Of a stretch of DNA of 64,000 nucleotides, positions 16,435 through 24,249 are shown piece after piece. Positions within the stretch are counted from its first letter, which is position 1, and the number at the start of each line of letters is the position of its first letter. The stretch is from positions 62,001 to 126,000 of the forward strand of contig CAWESU010000002.1 in NCBI GenBank assembly GCA_963811805.1. The letters are read 5' to 3'. The translations under genes and the position numbers were made by a program. The stretch comes from DAHUXN01 sp963811805 (GTDB taxonomy: Bacteria; Acidobacteriota; Terriglobia; Acidiferrales; UBA7541). The notes beneath the pieces are model-generated. The model saw only the letters and a program-made list of their open reading frames with translations, searched no databases and was not told the origin of the DNA.

Positions 16435-16980
16435 ATGAGAAAGAACCAGAAGGGCTTTTCGTTGATTGAGTTGTTGATCGTGGTGGCAATCATCCTGATT
16501 ATCGCCGCGATTGCTATTCCGAACCTGCTGCGCTCGAAGATGGCCGCCAACGAGGCCTCGGCAGTGGGCTCGATTCGAACCATCGTGACCGCTTCCATCA
16601 CTTACAATTCGACCTATGGGAACCAGTTTCAGCCTACGCTGGCGACCTTGGGACCCCCGGCGGGCGGCGGCGCAGTGAGCTGCGCGGCTGCCGGTTTGCT
16701 GGATCCGCTTCTGTCTGGTGTGAACCCGGCCTCCGCGACTCCGCAAAAGAGCGGATACCAGTTCACCTATACCCCGACGGGTGCGCCGACTGCTCCGGTG
16801 CCAGCAGGTTGCACGGCTGGTTCGGCAGGGTTTGTGATCGCGGCCAAGGCGATTACCCAGGGCACCACGGGCAACCGCTCGTTCTGTTCGGACGAGACGG
16901 GCGTGCTGTATGACGACCCGACAGGCGGGACCACGGCAACGACCGAGGCCACCTGTGAAGCATTGACCCCGTTGCAGTAA
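16435..16980 (+). CDS. pilA: Type IV major pilin, copy 2
   Basis: A 181-residue prepilin. It differs from copy 1 only at residues 2-3 (RK for KR) and one Val-to-Ile change; the DNA from about 16444 to just past the stop is the same except for two bases. I start it at the ATG 16435, after GGGAGAGGA, because this gives the canonical leader MRKNQKG before FSLIELL; an open frame continues 30 codons upstream but would cover the promoter. The four Cys of the globular domain are retained. Such similarity points to very recent duplication or ongoing gene conversion. Confidence 0.93.
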   Translation: MRKNQKGFSLIELLIVVAIILIIAAIAIPNLLRSKMAANEASAVGSIRTIVTASITYNSTYGNQFQPTLATLGPPAGGGAVSCAAAGLLDPLLSGVNPASATPQKSGYQFTYTPTGAPTAPVPAGCTAGSAGFVIAAKAITQGTTGNRSFCSDETGVLYDDPTGGTTATTEATCEALTPLQ

Positions 16981-17009
16981 GACTAGCGAGAACACAGAGC
17001 AGGAAACTG

Positions 17010-17036
17010 AAGGGAGGGGTTCACCCCCTCCCTTTT
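17010..17036 (+). terminator. Intrinsic terminator after pilin 2
   Basis: AAGGGAGGGG (17010-17019) pairs with CCCCTCCCTT (17025-17034) around a 5-nt loop, and the 3' arm runs into TTTT (17033-17036), 29 nt after the pilin 2 stop. The stem resembles the one after pilin 1 but here the T-run is present, so termination should be more efficient. Confidence 0.8.
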
Positions 17037-17046
17037 CAGTGCGAGG

Positions 17047-17130
17047 GCAAAGAGCAAAGAGCAAAGAGCAAAGAGCAAAGAGCAAAGAGCAAAGAGCAAA
17101 GAGCAAAGAGCAAAGAGCAAAGAGCAAAGA
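17047..17130. repeat. Heptanucleotide tandem repeat, 12 copies of GCAAAGA
   Basis: Twelve perfect copies of GCAAAGA fill 17047-17130 between the pilin 2 terminator and the third pilin gene, ending 51 nt before its ATG. The array is purine-only on one strand apart from the C in each unit. Such arrays change copy number by slipped-strand replication. In this position they would change spacing or leader length of the third pilin rather than its reading frame. Confidence 0.97.
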
Positions 17131-17181
17131 GAAGCAGAGAGGATTCCTAAGAAGAAGAGGAAGGAAGGATTGGGCACGACA

Positions 17182-17742
17182 ATGGGCAGAGCGGGAAGTA
17201 GACAATCCGACAAAGCGGCGAGACGGAAGGGTGGTTTCTCCCTTATTGAGTTGCTCATCGTCGTGGCGATCATTCTGATTATCGCGGCAATCGCAATTCC
17301 GGATCTGCTGCGATCAAAGATGACGGCGAACGAAGCGTCGGCGGCGGAAAGCATCCACGCAATATTGATAGCGTCGAGCATCTACTACACGACCTATGAC
17401 AATGGCTATCCTGCGAACCTGGCAATAATGGGCCCATCGGCGATAGCGACCTGCAACCAGGCAGGACTGATCGATCCACTTCTTGCCAACGCGCCGAACC
17501 AGAAAAGCGGCTATACGATAGGTTACATGGGCCAGAACGGAACAGTGGCTGCGCCGAACGGATGCGGAACGGCCGGATACGAGGGCTTCGTGGCTACTGC
17601 GGTTCCGATAACGGTTGGAGTTACGGGCGCGAGGAGCTTCTGCAGTTCGGAAGACGGCGTATTGCACGTCGACCCGCAGGGTAACGCGATCGCCAGCTCT
17701 GCGGCGTGCGACGCGCTGCAAGTTCTGGCGACCACACAGTAG
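17182..17742 (+). CDS. Third, diverged type IV pilin
   Basis: A 186-residue prepilin with a longer, basic leader (about 17 residues, ending ARRKGG) before FSLIELLIVVAIILIIAAIA, where cleavage after Gly gives Phe1 and Glu5. The globular domain is much changed from copies 1 and 2 but keeps four Cys in the same order (ATCNQAG, NGCGTAG, SFCSSED, AACDAL) and the same overall length. I choose the ATG at 17182 because AGGAAGGA lies about 12 nt before it; a TTG at 17170 is too close. No sigma-54 promoter is seen here. A variable heptanucleotide array lies just upstream. It may be a minor or alternative pilin. Confidence 0.87.
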   Translation: MGRAGSRQSDKAARRKGGFSLIELLIVVAIILIIAAIAIPDLLRSKMTANEASAAESIHAILIASSIYYTTYDNGYPANLAIMGPSAIATCNQAGLIDPLLANAPNQKSGYTIGYMGQNGTVAAPNGCGTAGYEGFVATAVPITVGVTGARSFCSSEDGVLHVDPQGNAIASSAACDALQVLATTQ

Positions 17743-17803
17743 TACCTTTGACTGATCAGAAGCACGCCAGCGCAGCACGGGATTTCTTTGTTACACTCCA
17801 CAG

Positions 17804-18523
17804 GTGTTCGCCTCGCTCGTTTTAGCCACGCTACTGTTCTTCTCTGCACCCAACGTTGCGGGCCTGCCCTTCGTACAAAATTCTGACAGTAAAACGGCCG
17901 CTGACGCCGAGGGGATGAGGAGCGCCAAAGAAATCGCGCAGGCGTTTGACGCGCACTATCACCGGGTACGGACGATGGCAGGTTTTTTCCTGGAAAAGTA
18001 CACGTCAGGAGGCGCGGGTCTGGTGGCAGAGAGCGGGACGGTGTATTTCGAGAAGCCGGGGCGAATGCGGTGGGACTATGATTCGCCAGAGACGAAGATG
18101 TTCCTCGTGGATGGAAAAGAGGTCTGGTATTACGTGCCCGCGGATCACACGGCGAGCCGAACTTCGATCAAGGAAAGCGACGACTGGCGGACGCCGCTGG
18201 CGCTGCTGGCTGGGAAAGTGAATCTGCAGCGACTATGCGGAAGCTTGACGCTGGGGGATTCCGCCGGCGAGGTGGGGAACGCGGTGCTGGTTTGCAGGCC
18301 GCGCAAGGCGGATGAAGAGGGGTTTCGTGAAGTGCGGCTGGAAGTGAATTCCAGGGATCAGCTGGAGCGGCTGGACATCCAAGAGCCCGGCGACATCGAC
18401 ACCGAGTTTCGCTTTGGAGACTGGCATGAGAATGTGCCGATCGAAGCGTCGAAATTTCATTTCGAGCCGCCGGCGGGAGTGGCCATTGTGGACGATGCGA
18501 CGCTGGCGGTTAAAGTGCAGTAA
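17804..18523 (+). CDS. lolA: LolA-like outer-membrane lipoprotein carrier
   Basis: A 239-residue periplasmic protein. A short hydrophobic signal segment (MFASLVLATLLFFSAP, GTG start) is followed by a LolA fold: repeated beta strands with FDAHYHRVRTMAGFF, GTVYFEKPGRMRWDYDSPE and FLVDGKEVWYYVPAD. LolA ferries lipoproteins from the LolCDE complex to the outer membrane. The gene lies between the pilins and the second secretion module, which would need lipoproteins in the outer membrane, but this link is inference. The start is uncertain, since no good ribosome binding site is visible. Confidence 0.8.
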   Translation: MFASLVLATLLFFSAPNVAGLPFVQNSDSKTAADAEGMRSAKEIAQAFDAHYHRVRTMAGFFLEKYTSGGAGLVAESGTVYFEKPGRMRWDYDSPETKMFLVDGKEVWYYVPADHTASRTSIKESDDWRTPLALLAGKVNLQRLCGSLTLGDSAGEVGNAVLVCRPRKADEEGFREVRLEVNSRDQLERLDIQEPGDIDTEFRFGDWHENVPIEASKFHFEPPAGVAIVDDATLAVKVQ

Positions 18524-18727
18524 CATGAAGTAGCGTCAGCCAACCCTCAGGGCTGGGGCGGATTCCTACAAGAGTACCCCAAGCGCGGATTCTGCTCCTT
18601 CCGTTGAACGCCGAGATGCGCTGTTTCCGACTACGCACAAACGGGATGGGCAGGCGGTGCGGGCCAAATCCAATATGCTAAAATTTGCAGAAGGCGATAA
18701 CAGGCGCGCGGGACGTAAGTTATAACC

Positions 18728-19933
18728 ATGGCTGAATTTGTCTGCAAAGTGGGTGATGCGACCGGGAACGTCTTCCAGCAGCTGGAGACGGCCCAGAGCG
18801 AGGCGGAAGCGCGCCAAAAGCTCGCGGACCGTGGATTTTACGTTTATGGGGTGCGGCCGAACCTGAGTGTGAGCCGGCTGGTGAGAGGGTCGCAGGGAAG
18901 CCGCAAACTACCCGCCGGGGATTTCCTGATTTTCAACCAGCAGTTCAATACGCTGATCAAGGCGGGACTGCCGATCCTGAAGGCGCTGGATTTGCTGGCG
19001 GACCGCGCGGCGCTGCCGAAGATGAGGCCGATCTTGAACGACGTGCGCGGGAGGGTTCGCGAGGGAGCGCTGCTATCGGATGCGGCGGAAGCCTCCGGGA
19101 TGTTTCCGCCGGTGTACGTGACGTCGCTGCGCGCGGGAGAAAAGAGCGGCGATTTGGCCGGAGTGCTCGACGACTACATCGCATATCAACGGACGACGAC
19201 CGGGCTCAAGAAAAAGCTCATCGGCGTCCTGATCTATCCGACGATTTTGATTGTGGTGGCGTCGTGCATCGTTTCCTACCTGGTGACGTATGTGATCCCG
19301 CAGTTCGCGAAGCTCTATGGGGATCTGGGGACAACGCTGCCGGGCCCGACACAGTTTCTGATTACGCTGGTGGTGGGATATCGCACGTGGCTGCTGACCG
19401 CGGCGGGGCTGGTGGTCTTCGGTGCAATTTTTCTATTTGTGTGGTCGAAAACGAGGAGCGGGGGCGTCGCGATGGACCGCTTGACGCTGAAGATACCGGT
19501 TCTGGGGGACGTATGGATCAAATTTCAGATGGCGCAGTTTACGAGGACGCTGGGGACTTTGCTGCGCGGCGGAACTCCGCTGGTGACAGCGCTGTCGACG
19601 GCTGCGAACGCGATGAGGAGCCGGCTGGTGGCAGGGTCAATCGAGCAGGCATCAGAGCGGGTGCGCGAAGGAGCGTCGCTGCACGAATCGCTGGCGGAGA
19701 CGAGGATGATTCCCGATCTGGCGCTGGACATGATTGAAGTGGGAGAAGCATCCGGAGCGCTGGCGCCAATGCTCACGAGCGTGGCGGTTTTCTACGAAGA
19801 AGAATCGAATCTGAAGACCGGCGCACTAATCTCGGTGATTGAGCCGGCGGTATTGATTGTGATGGCGTCACTGATCTTTTTCATTCTGGTAGCGCTGTAC
19901 CTGCCGCTTTTCTCCATCCAGGCGGGAGGGTAG
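18728..19933 (+). CDS. Second GspF/PilC-type inner-membrane platform protein
   Basis: A 401-residue membrane protein with a 65-residue N-terminal cytoplasmic part and two GspF domains: FNQQFNTLIKAGLPILKALD with LRAGEKSGDLAGVLDDY, and FTRTLGTLLRGGTPLVTALS with EVGEASGALAPMLT. Membrane helices lie near 170-195 (IYPTILIVVASCIVSYLV), 215-240 and 375-398 (VLIVMASLIFFILVALYL). It should serve as the platform for the ATPase encoded 6 nt downstream. It is clearly diverged from the PilC at 10765, so the two modules are old paralogues rather than a recent copy. It opens the second module, after a 204-nt gap without a gene. Confidence 0.9.
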   Translation: MAEFVCKVGDATGNVFQQLETAQSEAEARQKLADRGFYVYGVRPNLSVSRLVRGSQGSRKLPAGDFLIFNQQFNTLIKAGLPILKALDLLADRAALPKMRPILNDVRGRVREGALLSDAAEASGMFPPVYVTSLRAGEKSGDLAGVLDDYIAYQRTTTGLKKKLIGVLIYPTILIVVASCIVSYLVTYVIPQFAKLYGDLGTTLPGPTQFLITLVVGYRTWLLTAAGLVVFGAIFLFVWSKTRSGGVAMDRLTLKIPVLGDVWIKFQMAQFTRTLGTLLRGGTPLVTALSTAANAMRSRLVAGSIEQASERVREGASLHESLAETRMIPDLALDMIEVGEASGALAPMLTSVAVFYEEESNLKTGALISVIEPAVLIVMASLIFFILVALYLPLFSIQAGG

Positions 19934-19939
19934 GAAATT

Positions 19940-21568
19940 ATGGCCACGACGAACAAGGAACTGCATCTGGAAGCGCTGCACAATGACGCAGCGGAGCGTG
20001 AGCGCACGCAAAAACTGGCGGAACGTTACCGCGTGCCGTTCATCGATTTGACCGAGCAGCGGATCGATCCGGAGCTGTTCCGGTCGATACCGGCAGAACT
20101 GATGTTCCGCTACAACTTCGTGCCTTTGGAATCGCGCGACCATTCGCTGGTGGTGGTGGTATCGGATCCGAGCCAATTGCCCTTGAATGATGAACTGGCT
20201 TCGCTACTAGGGAAGAAGCTGGTCATCCAGGTGGCCACGTCGACGCAGATCAGCGATTTGCTGAAGCGCACCGAGCAGTCGCAGCGCGTGCTGGACCAGG
20301 CGACAGAAGGCTTCACGCTGCAGGTGGTGAGCGACGAGGATAGCGACGAAAACATTTCGATGGACAAGCTCACGCGCGACAGCGGCGTGAGTCCTGTAGT
20401 GCGGCTGGTGGATACGGTGATTTTCACAGCGCTGGAGAGAAGGGCGAGCGACATCCATATCGAAACGCGCAACGCGGAAGTGGCGGTGAAGTACCGAATC
20501 GACGGCGTGCTGCAATACGCGATGCAGCCGCTGGCGAAGGAGTGGCATTCGACGATTCTGTCGCGCATCAAGGTGATGAGCGAGCTGGACATCGCGGAGC
20601 GGCGCGTGCCGCAGGATGGACGGTTCCGCGTGCGGTACAAGGGGCGGTTCATCGATTTTCGCGTGTCGGTGATGCCGTCGGTGCACGGCGAAGATGCGGT
20701 GTTGCGCGTGCTGGACAAAGAGACGCTGAGCGAGAAGTTCCGGAATTTGACACTGGACGTGGTGGGATTCGCGGAAGAGGATTTGCGGAAATTCCGGCGA
20801 TACATCCACGAGCCGTACGGGATGGTGCTGGTGACCGGACCGACAGGTTCGGGAAAAACGACCACGCTCTATGCGGCGATCAACGAAATCAAGACGGATG
20901 AAGACAAGATCATTACCATCGAAGATCCGGTGGAATATCAAGTGAGCGGAATCACGCAGATTCCGGTGAACGAGAAAAAGGGACTGACGTTCGCGCGCGG
21001 GTTGCGGTCGATTCTGCGGCATGACCCGGACAAGATCATGGTGGGCGAAATTCGCGACCACGAGACGGCGCAGATTGCGATTCAATCGGCGCTGACGGGG
21101 CATCTGGTGTTCACGACGGTGCACGCGAACAACGTGACGGACGTCATCGGGCGCTTTGTGAATATGGACGTGGAGCCGTATAACTTTGTGTCGGCGCTGA
21201 ATTGCATCCTGGCGCAACGGCTGGTGCGGGTGATCTGTCCGAGCTGCAAGAAAGAAGTGAAGCTGCCGCCGGAAACGCTGCGCGAATCGGGACTCAATCC
21301 CGACGAATGGAAAAACACGAAGCTGTATGAAGGAGTGGGGTGCCTGGAATGTTCGGGGAGTGGGTTCCGCGGGCGGACGGCGATTTGCGAGTTGCTCGAT
21401 TTGTCGGACCGGATTCGCGAAATGATCATCGACCGGCGGCCGACATCGGAAATCAAGCGAGCCGCGAAGGAAGAGGGGATGGAGTTCTTGCGGGAATCGG
21501 GCATTGCGCGCGTGCGCGCGGGAATTACCACGCTCCGCGAAATCAACAAGGTGACGTTCATTGACTAG
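19940..21568 (+). CDS. Second PilB/GspE-type secretion ATPase
   Basis: A 542-residue ATPase. The N-terminal GspE-N domain (YRVPFIDLTEQRIDPELF) is shorter than in the PilB at 7882. The core shows ASDIHIETRNAEVAVKYRID, Walker A VTGPTGSGKTTTLYAAI near 297-308, Walker B KIMVGEIRDHETAQ and the His box GHLVFTTVHANN. The zinc-binding Cys pairs are CPSC near 433 and CLEC near 470. It would energise a pilus or type II secretion pseudopilus. It overlaps the next gene by 8 nt, showing tight co-translation of the module. Confidence 0.92.
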   Translation: MATTNKELHLEALHNDAAERERTQKLAERYRVPFIDLTEQRIDPELFRSIPAELMFRYNFVPLESRDHSLVVVVSDPSQLPLNDELASLLGKKLVIQVATSTQISDLLKRTEQSQRVLDQATEGFTLQVVSDEDSDENISMDKLTRDSGVSPVVRLVDTVIFTALERRASDIHIETRNAEVAVKYRIDGVLQYAMQPLAKEWHSTILSRIKVMSELDIAERRVPQDGRFRVRYKGRFIDFRVSVMPSVHGEDAVLRVLDKETLSEKFRNLTLDVVGFAEEDLRKFRRYIHEPYGMVLVTGPTGSGKTTTLYAAINEIKTDEDKIITIEDPVEYQVSGITQIPVNEKKGLTFARGLRSILRHDPDKIMVGEIRDHETAQIAIQSALTGHLVFTTVHANNVTDVIGRFVNMDVEPYNFVSALNCILAQRLVRVICPSCKKEVKLPPETLRESGLNPDEWKNTKLYEGVGCLECSGSGFRGRTAICELLDLSDRIREMIIDRRPTSEIKRAAKEEGMEFLRESGIARVRAGITTLREINKVTFID

Positions 21569-22529
21569 CTTGACGGCAACGCCGCGGCCGGAACAGAAGG
21601 CGGCGCGCGGAGGAGTCGGTGCGTGGCTGGACGCCATGCCGCACCCCAGCGTGGTGCTGGAAATTGCGCCGACGCACGTGGCGGCAGCGCGATGGGGCAG
21701 GGACCTGGCGCATCTGGTAGCGTCCGGGAGCGAGCAATTGCCGGCCGGCGCGGTGACGCCTTCTGCGACGCAAGCGAACATAGCGGATCGCGAGGCGGTG
21801 CGGTCGGCGGTTCACAGCGTTCTTGCGCGAGTGCCGAAGCAAGGGCCGGATGTGGCGCTGCTCTTGCCGGATCCGAGCATTCGCGTTTTCATTTTACCGT
21901 TCGACACGTTTCCGCGCCGCGCGGATGAGGCGTTGCCATTGCTGCGATGGCGGCTGAAAAAGAGCCTGCCGTTTGACGCCGAAGAGGCGGTGCTGTCGTG
22001 GATGCGGCAGCCGAGCCGGGATGGAAAAGTGGAGATCGTGGCGGCGGTGGCGCGCCAGAAAATTGTGAGGGAATACGAGTCGGTGCTGGAAGAAGAAGGG
22101 TTGCTGGCCGGCGTGGTGCAAAGTTCGACGCTGGCGACGCTGCCGATTCTAAACCCGAGCGGCGCAACATTGTTGGTGAGACTGAGCGGACGGAACCTGA
22201 CCACGGTGATTGTGCGCGGCGAAACGATGTGCGTTTACCGCTCGACGGAACTAGGTTCGGACACGCAAGGGCTGGGGCCGCAGGCGATTTTCGAAGAGGT
22301 TTTTCCGGCGGTGGCGTTTTATCAGGATACCTGGGGTGGGAAAGTGGAGGAGTTGTGCGTGGCCGGATTCGGCGGGGGCGAAAAGGAATTGCGCGAATCG
22401 CTGTTGCAGGAGCTCGGTGGTCCTGCGGAGGCACTGGCCGCGGGGCGCGAATTCACGCCGGAGGCACGGTCCCTGGTGAGCCAGGGACTCGAGCCGCTGG
22501 TGGGATGGCAAATGAATCGCGGAGCGTGA
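21561..22529 (+). CDS. pilM: PilM-like actin-fold assembly protein
   Basis: A 322-residue cytoplasmic protein with the PilM/GspL-cyt type actin-like fold: VVLEIAPTHVAAARW (phosphate-1-like strand), VALLLPDPSIRVFILPF, then LLRWRLKKSLPFDAEEAVL, a typical PilM segment, and TLLVRLSGRNLTTVIV. PilM binds the N-terminus of PilN and connects the membrane complex to the ATPase. The gene precedes pilN- and pilO-like genes, the classical order. It begins within the end of the ATPase gene. Similarity is moderate, so the identification rests partly on context. Confidence 0.8.
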   Translation: MTSLTATPRPEQKAARGGVGAWLDAMPHPSVVLEIAPTHVAAARWGRDLAHLVASGSEQLPAGAVTPSATQANIADREAVRSAVHSVLARVPKQGPDVALLLPDPSIRVFILPFDTFPRRADEALPLLRWRLKKSLPFDAEEAVLSWMRQPSRDGKVEIVAAVARQKIVREYESVLEEEGLLAGVVQSSTLATLPILNPSGATLLVRLSGRNLTTVIVRGETMCVYRSTELGSDTQGLGPQAIFEEVFPAVAFYQDTWGGKVEELCVAGFGGGEKELRESLLQELGGPAEALAAGREFTPEARSLVSQGLEPLVGWQMNRGA

Positions 22530-22550
22530 CGGCGAGGGCATGGGAGCACC

Positions 22551-23132
22551 GTGAAAACGAATTTCAATCTGGCCACGGCACCGCTCGAAAATAACCGGCG
22601 GTTCATCGCCGGGTCGAGCGTGCTAGGAATTATTGCCATTGCGGCGATGGTGTTTCTTTCCATGCATGCGATTCACGCGAGGGAGGCCAATCGCGAAATG
22701 CGCACGAGCATCGACCAGTTGCAGGAGCAGATCGGCATATCGCTGCGCCAGCAGGAGAGCTTACGCGATGCGTTCAAGTCTCCGCAGGCGGTCGAAGCAC
22801 TCAAGCGATCGAAATTCCTGAATGGATTGATCGAGGCGCGAACGTTTCCGTGGACCAAGATGTTCGCGGACCTGGAGCAGATTCTGCCCGCCGGCGTGCG
22901 GGTGATCAGCATTTCGCCGCAAATGGACAGCGAGGGAAACGTAAAAGTGGCGCTGTCGATCGGCGCGGTAAACGATGAGCAGGAAGTGAAATTCCTGAAT
23001 TTAATCGATGCCTCGCCGGTATTTTCAGACGTGCATGTGATGCAAGAGAGCCATCCACAAAAGGAAAAAGCATCGGAGGAAGGGACGGACAAGGTGCTGG
23101 TCAATCTGGAGGCGCGCTACTCCATCTTATGA
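22551..23132 (+). CDS. pilN: PilN-like inner-membrane alignment protein
   Basis: A 193-residue bitopic protein. The N-terminus NFNLATAPLENNRRF is a variant of the PilN motif that docks into PilM, then one membrane helix follows (VLGIIAIAAMVFLSMHA, about 24-42), a coiled coil (REMRTSIDQLQEQIGIS) and a periplasmic ferredoxin-like domain starting at WTKMFADLEQILPAGVRVIS. It should pair with the PilO-like protein encoded next, with which its gene overlaps by 4 nt. The start codon is GTG at 22551. Confidence 0.82.
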   Translation: MKTNFNLATAPLENNRRFIAGSSVLGIIAIAAMVFLSMHAIHAREANREMRTSIDQLQEQIGISLRQQESLRDAFKSPQAVEALKRSKFLNGLIEARTFPWTKMFADLEQILPAGVRVISISPQMDSEGNVKVALSIGAVNDEQEVKFLNLIDASPVFSDVHVMQESHPQKEKASEEGTDKVLVNLEARYSIL

Positions 23133-23680
23133 ACGGACGAGGCAATTCGCGGCAGTGGAAGCTGGCGGTGAAAATCGCGCTGGCGTGCGTGCTGGCGGCC
23201 GATGGAGCCCTGGCGGTGGTGAACTGGCGCGCGGCCAGCGAGGCGCCGCAGTCGCAGGCGCAGGAACGGGCAAACCTGCAAGAAAGGGTGAGGCTGCTGG
23301 CCGCTGATGTTCAGAAGGGCCGCGAGATTGAAAAGCGCCTGCCGAACGTGTCGGAAGAATGCGACCAGTTTTATCAAAGGGACTTGCTGCCCGCTTCGTC
23401 CGGGGATACCGCAGTGATTTCAGACATCGGAGAGATTGCACGGAAGGCGGGCGTGCAAACCGGCGGGCTGGAGCTTCGCGAAAAACTGGTGAAGGAGCGC
23501 GGCTTGGAGGAAGTGGAAATATCCGGATCGGTGCAAGGAAACTACCAGAGCTTGATCCAGCTGATTGATGGAATCGAGCGCTCGCCGCATTTCTACCTGT
23601 TGGAAGCGCTGGCCCTGAATTCCGAGAATTCGGGCGTGGTGAAGCTGCAGGTAGCCCTGCGGACGTATTTTCGAACGTGA
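23129..23680 (+). CDS. pilO: PilO-like inner-membrane alignment protein
   Basis: A 183-residue protein with an N-terminal membrane helix (KIALACVLAADGALAVVNW), a coiled coil and a PilO-type periplasmic domain: DLLPASSGDTAVISDIGEIA, followed by VEISGSVQGNYQSLIQLIDG and a strand FYLLEALALNSE. PilN and PilO form heterodimers that align the inner and outer parts of the machine. The gene overlaps both neighbours by 4 nt. Sequence similarity to known PilO is low, and order in the operon is the stronger argument. Confidence 0.78.
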   Translation: MNGRGNSRQWKLAVKIALACVLAADGALAVVNWRAASEAPQSQAQERANLQERVRLLAADVQKGREIEKRLPNVSEECDQFYQRDLLPASSGDTAVISDIGEIARKAGVQTGGLELREKLVKERGLEEVEISGSVQGNYQSLIQLIDGIERSPHFYLLEALALNSENSGVVKLQVALRTYFRT

Positions 23681-24249
23681 CGGTGACGAAGAAAACGCGA
23701 TACCAGACTTACGTGCTCGGCGCGCTGCTCGTGGTGTTGGCGCTGGCGTTCTACGCGGAGCGTTCCCATGATGACCCGTTCACAGGGGTGCAGGCGGCTG
23801 ACGGGAAATACGAACCGCTGAACGTGCCGGACCCTTCGTTGAGGCTGGACCTGCTGGAGCGGATTCAAAAGGAGGAGTACAAGGGGCAGCACCGCAATAT
23901 TTTCAGTGAGGAACCTTTGCCGCCTCCTCCGCAGGTATTGGCGGCCCAGAGAGCGGCGGAACAAGGCCCCGTGGTTCCTCCGCCACCTCCGCCAGTGACC
24001 GTGCCGGCGACTTTCTATGGCATCGTGACGGATCCGGCGACGGGGAATAGGCGCGCGTGTTTTTCGACGAATGACGGCAATATTTACATCGTGGCCGAAG
24101 AGGGCACGCTGCTGAACCAATTTCGCGTGGTGAAAATCGGAAACAATACGGTTGAAGTGGAGGAGCTTTCATCGGGACGAACTACGACATTGACGCTCCC
24201 CGAAGGTGCGGCCCCAGCGAATCTGCCGCCGCAGGAGGCGCGGCCATGA
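23677..24249 (+). CDS. PilP/GspC-like periplasmic connector
   Basis: A 190-residue protein. One membrane helix near the N-terminus (TYVLGALLVVLALAFYA) is followed by a Pro-rich linker (SEEPLPPPPQ, VVPPPPPPVTV) and a small beta domain (TFYGIVTDPATGNRRACF, VVAEEGTLLNQFRVVKIGNNT) that looks like the homology-region of PilP or GspC, which contacts the secretin. A lipobox is absent, so it is anchored by a helix, more like GspC than lipoprotein PilP. No secretin gene is found in the window. It overlaps its neighbours by 4 nt on each side. Confidence 0.68.
   Translation: MTVTKKTRYQTYVLGALLVVLALAFYAERSHDDPFTGVQAADGKYEPLNVPDPSLRLDLLERIQKEEYKGQHRNIFSEEPLPPPPQVLAAQRAAEQGPVVPPPPPPVTVPATFYGIVTDPATGNRRACFSTNDGNIYIVAEEGTLLNQFRVVKIGNNTVEVEELSSGRTTTLTLPEGAAPANLPPQEARP

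Noticed and set aside
17047..17130. CRISPR-like array
   Set aside because: The repeats are 7 nt long without spacers. No other spaced repeats or cas genes are present in the window.
17039..17278. Open frame translating the heptanucleotide array as a Lys/Ser/Glu repeat protein
   Set aside because: It is only the translation of a 7-nt tandem repeat and runs into the pilin start in another frame; no start signal supports it.
20207..21781. Minus-strand open frame of 524 codons opposite the second ATPase gene
   Set aside because: It is rich in His and Arg, typical of the complement of G+C-rich coding DNA, and the plus-strand ATPase motifs are unmistakable.
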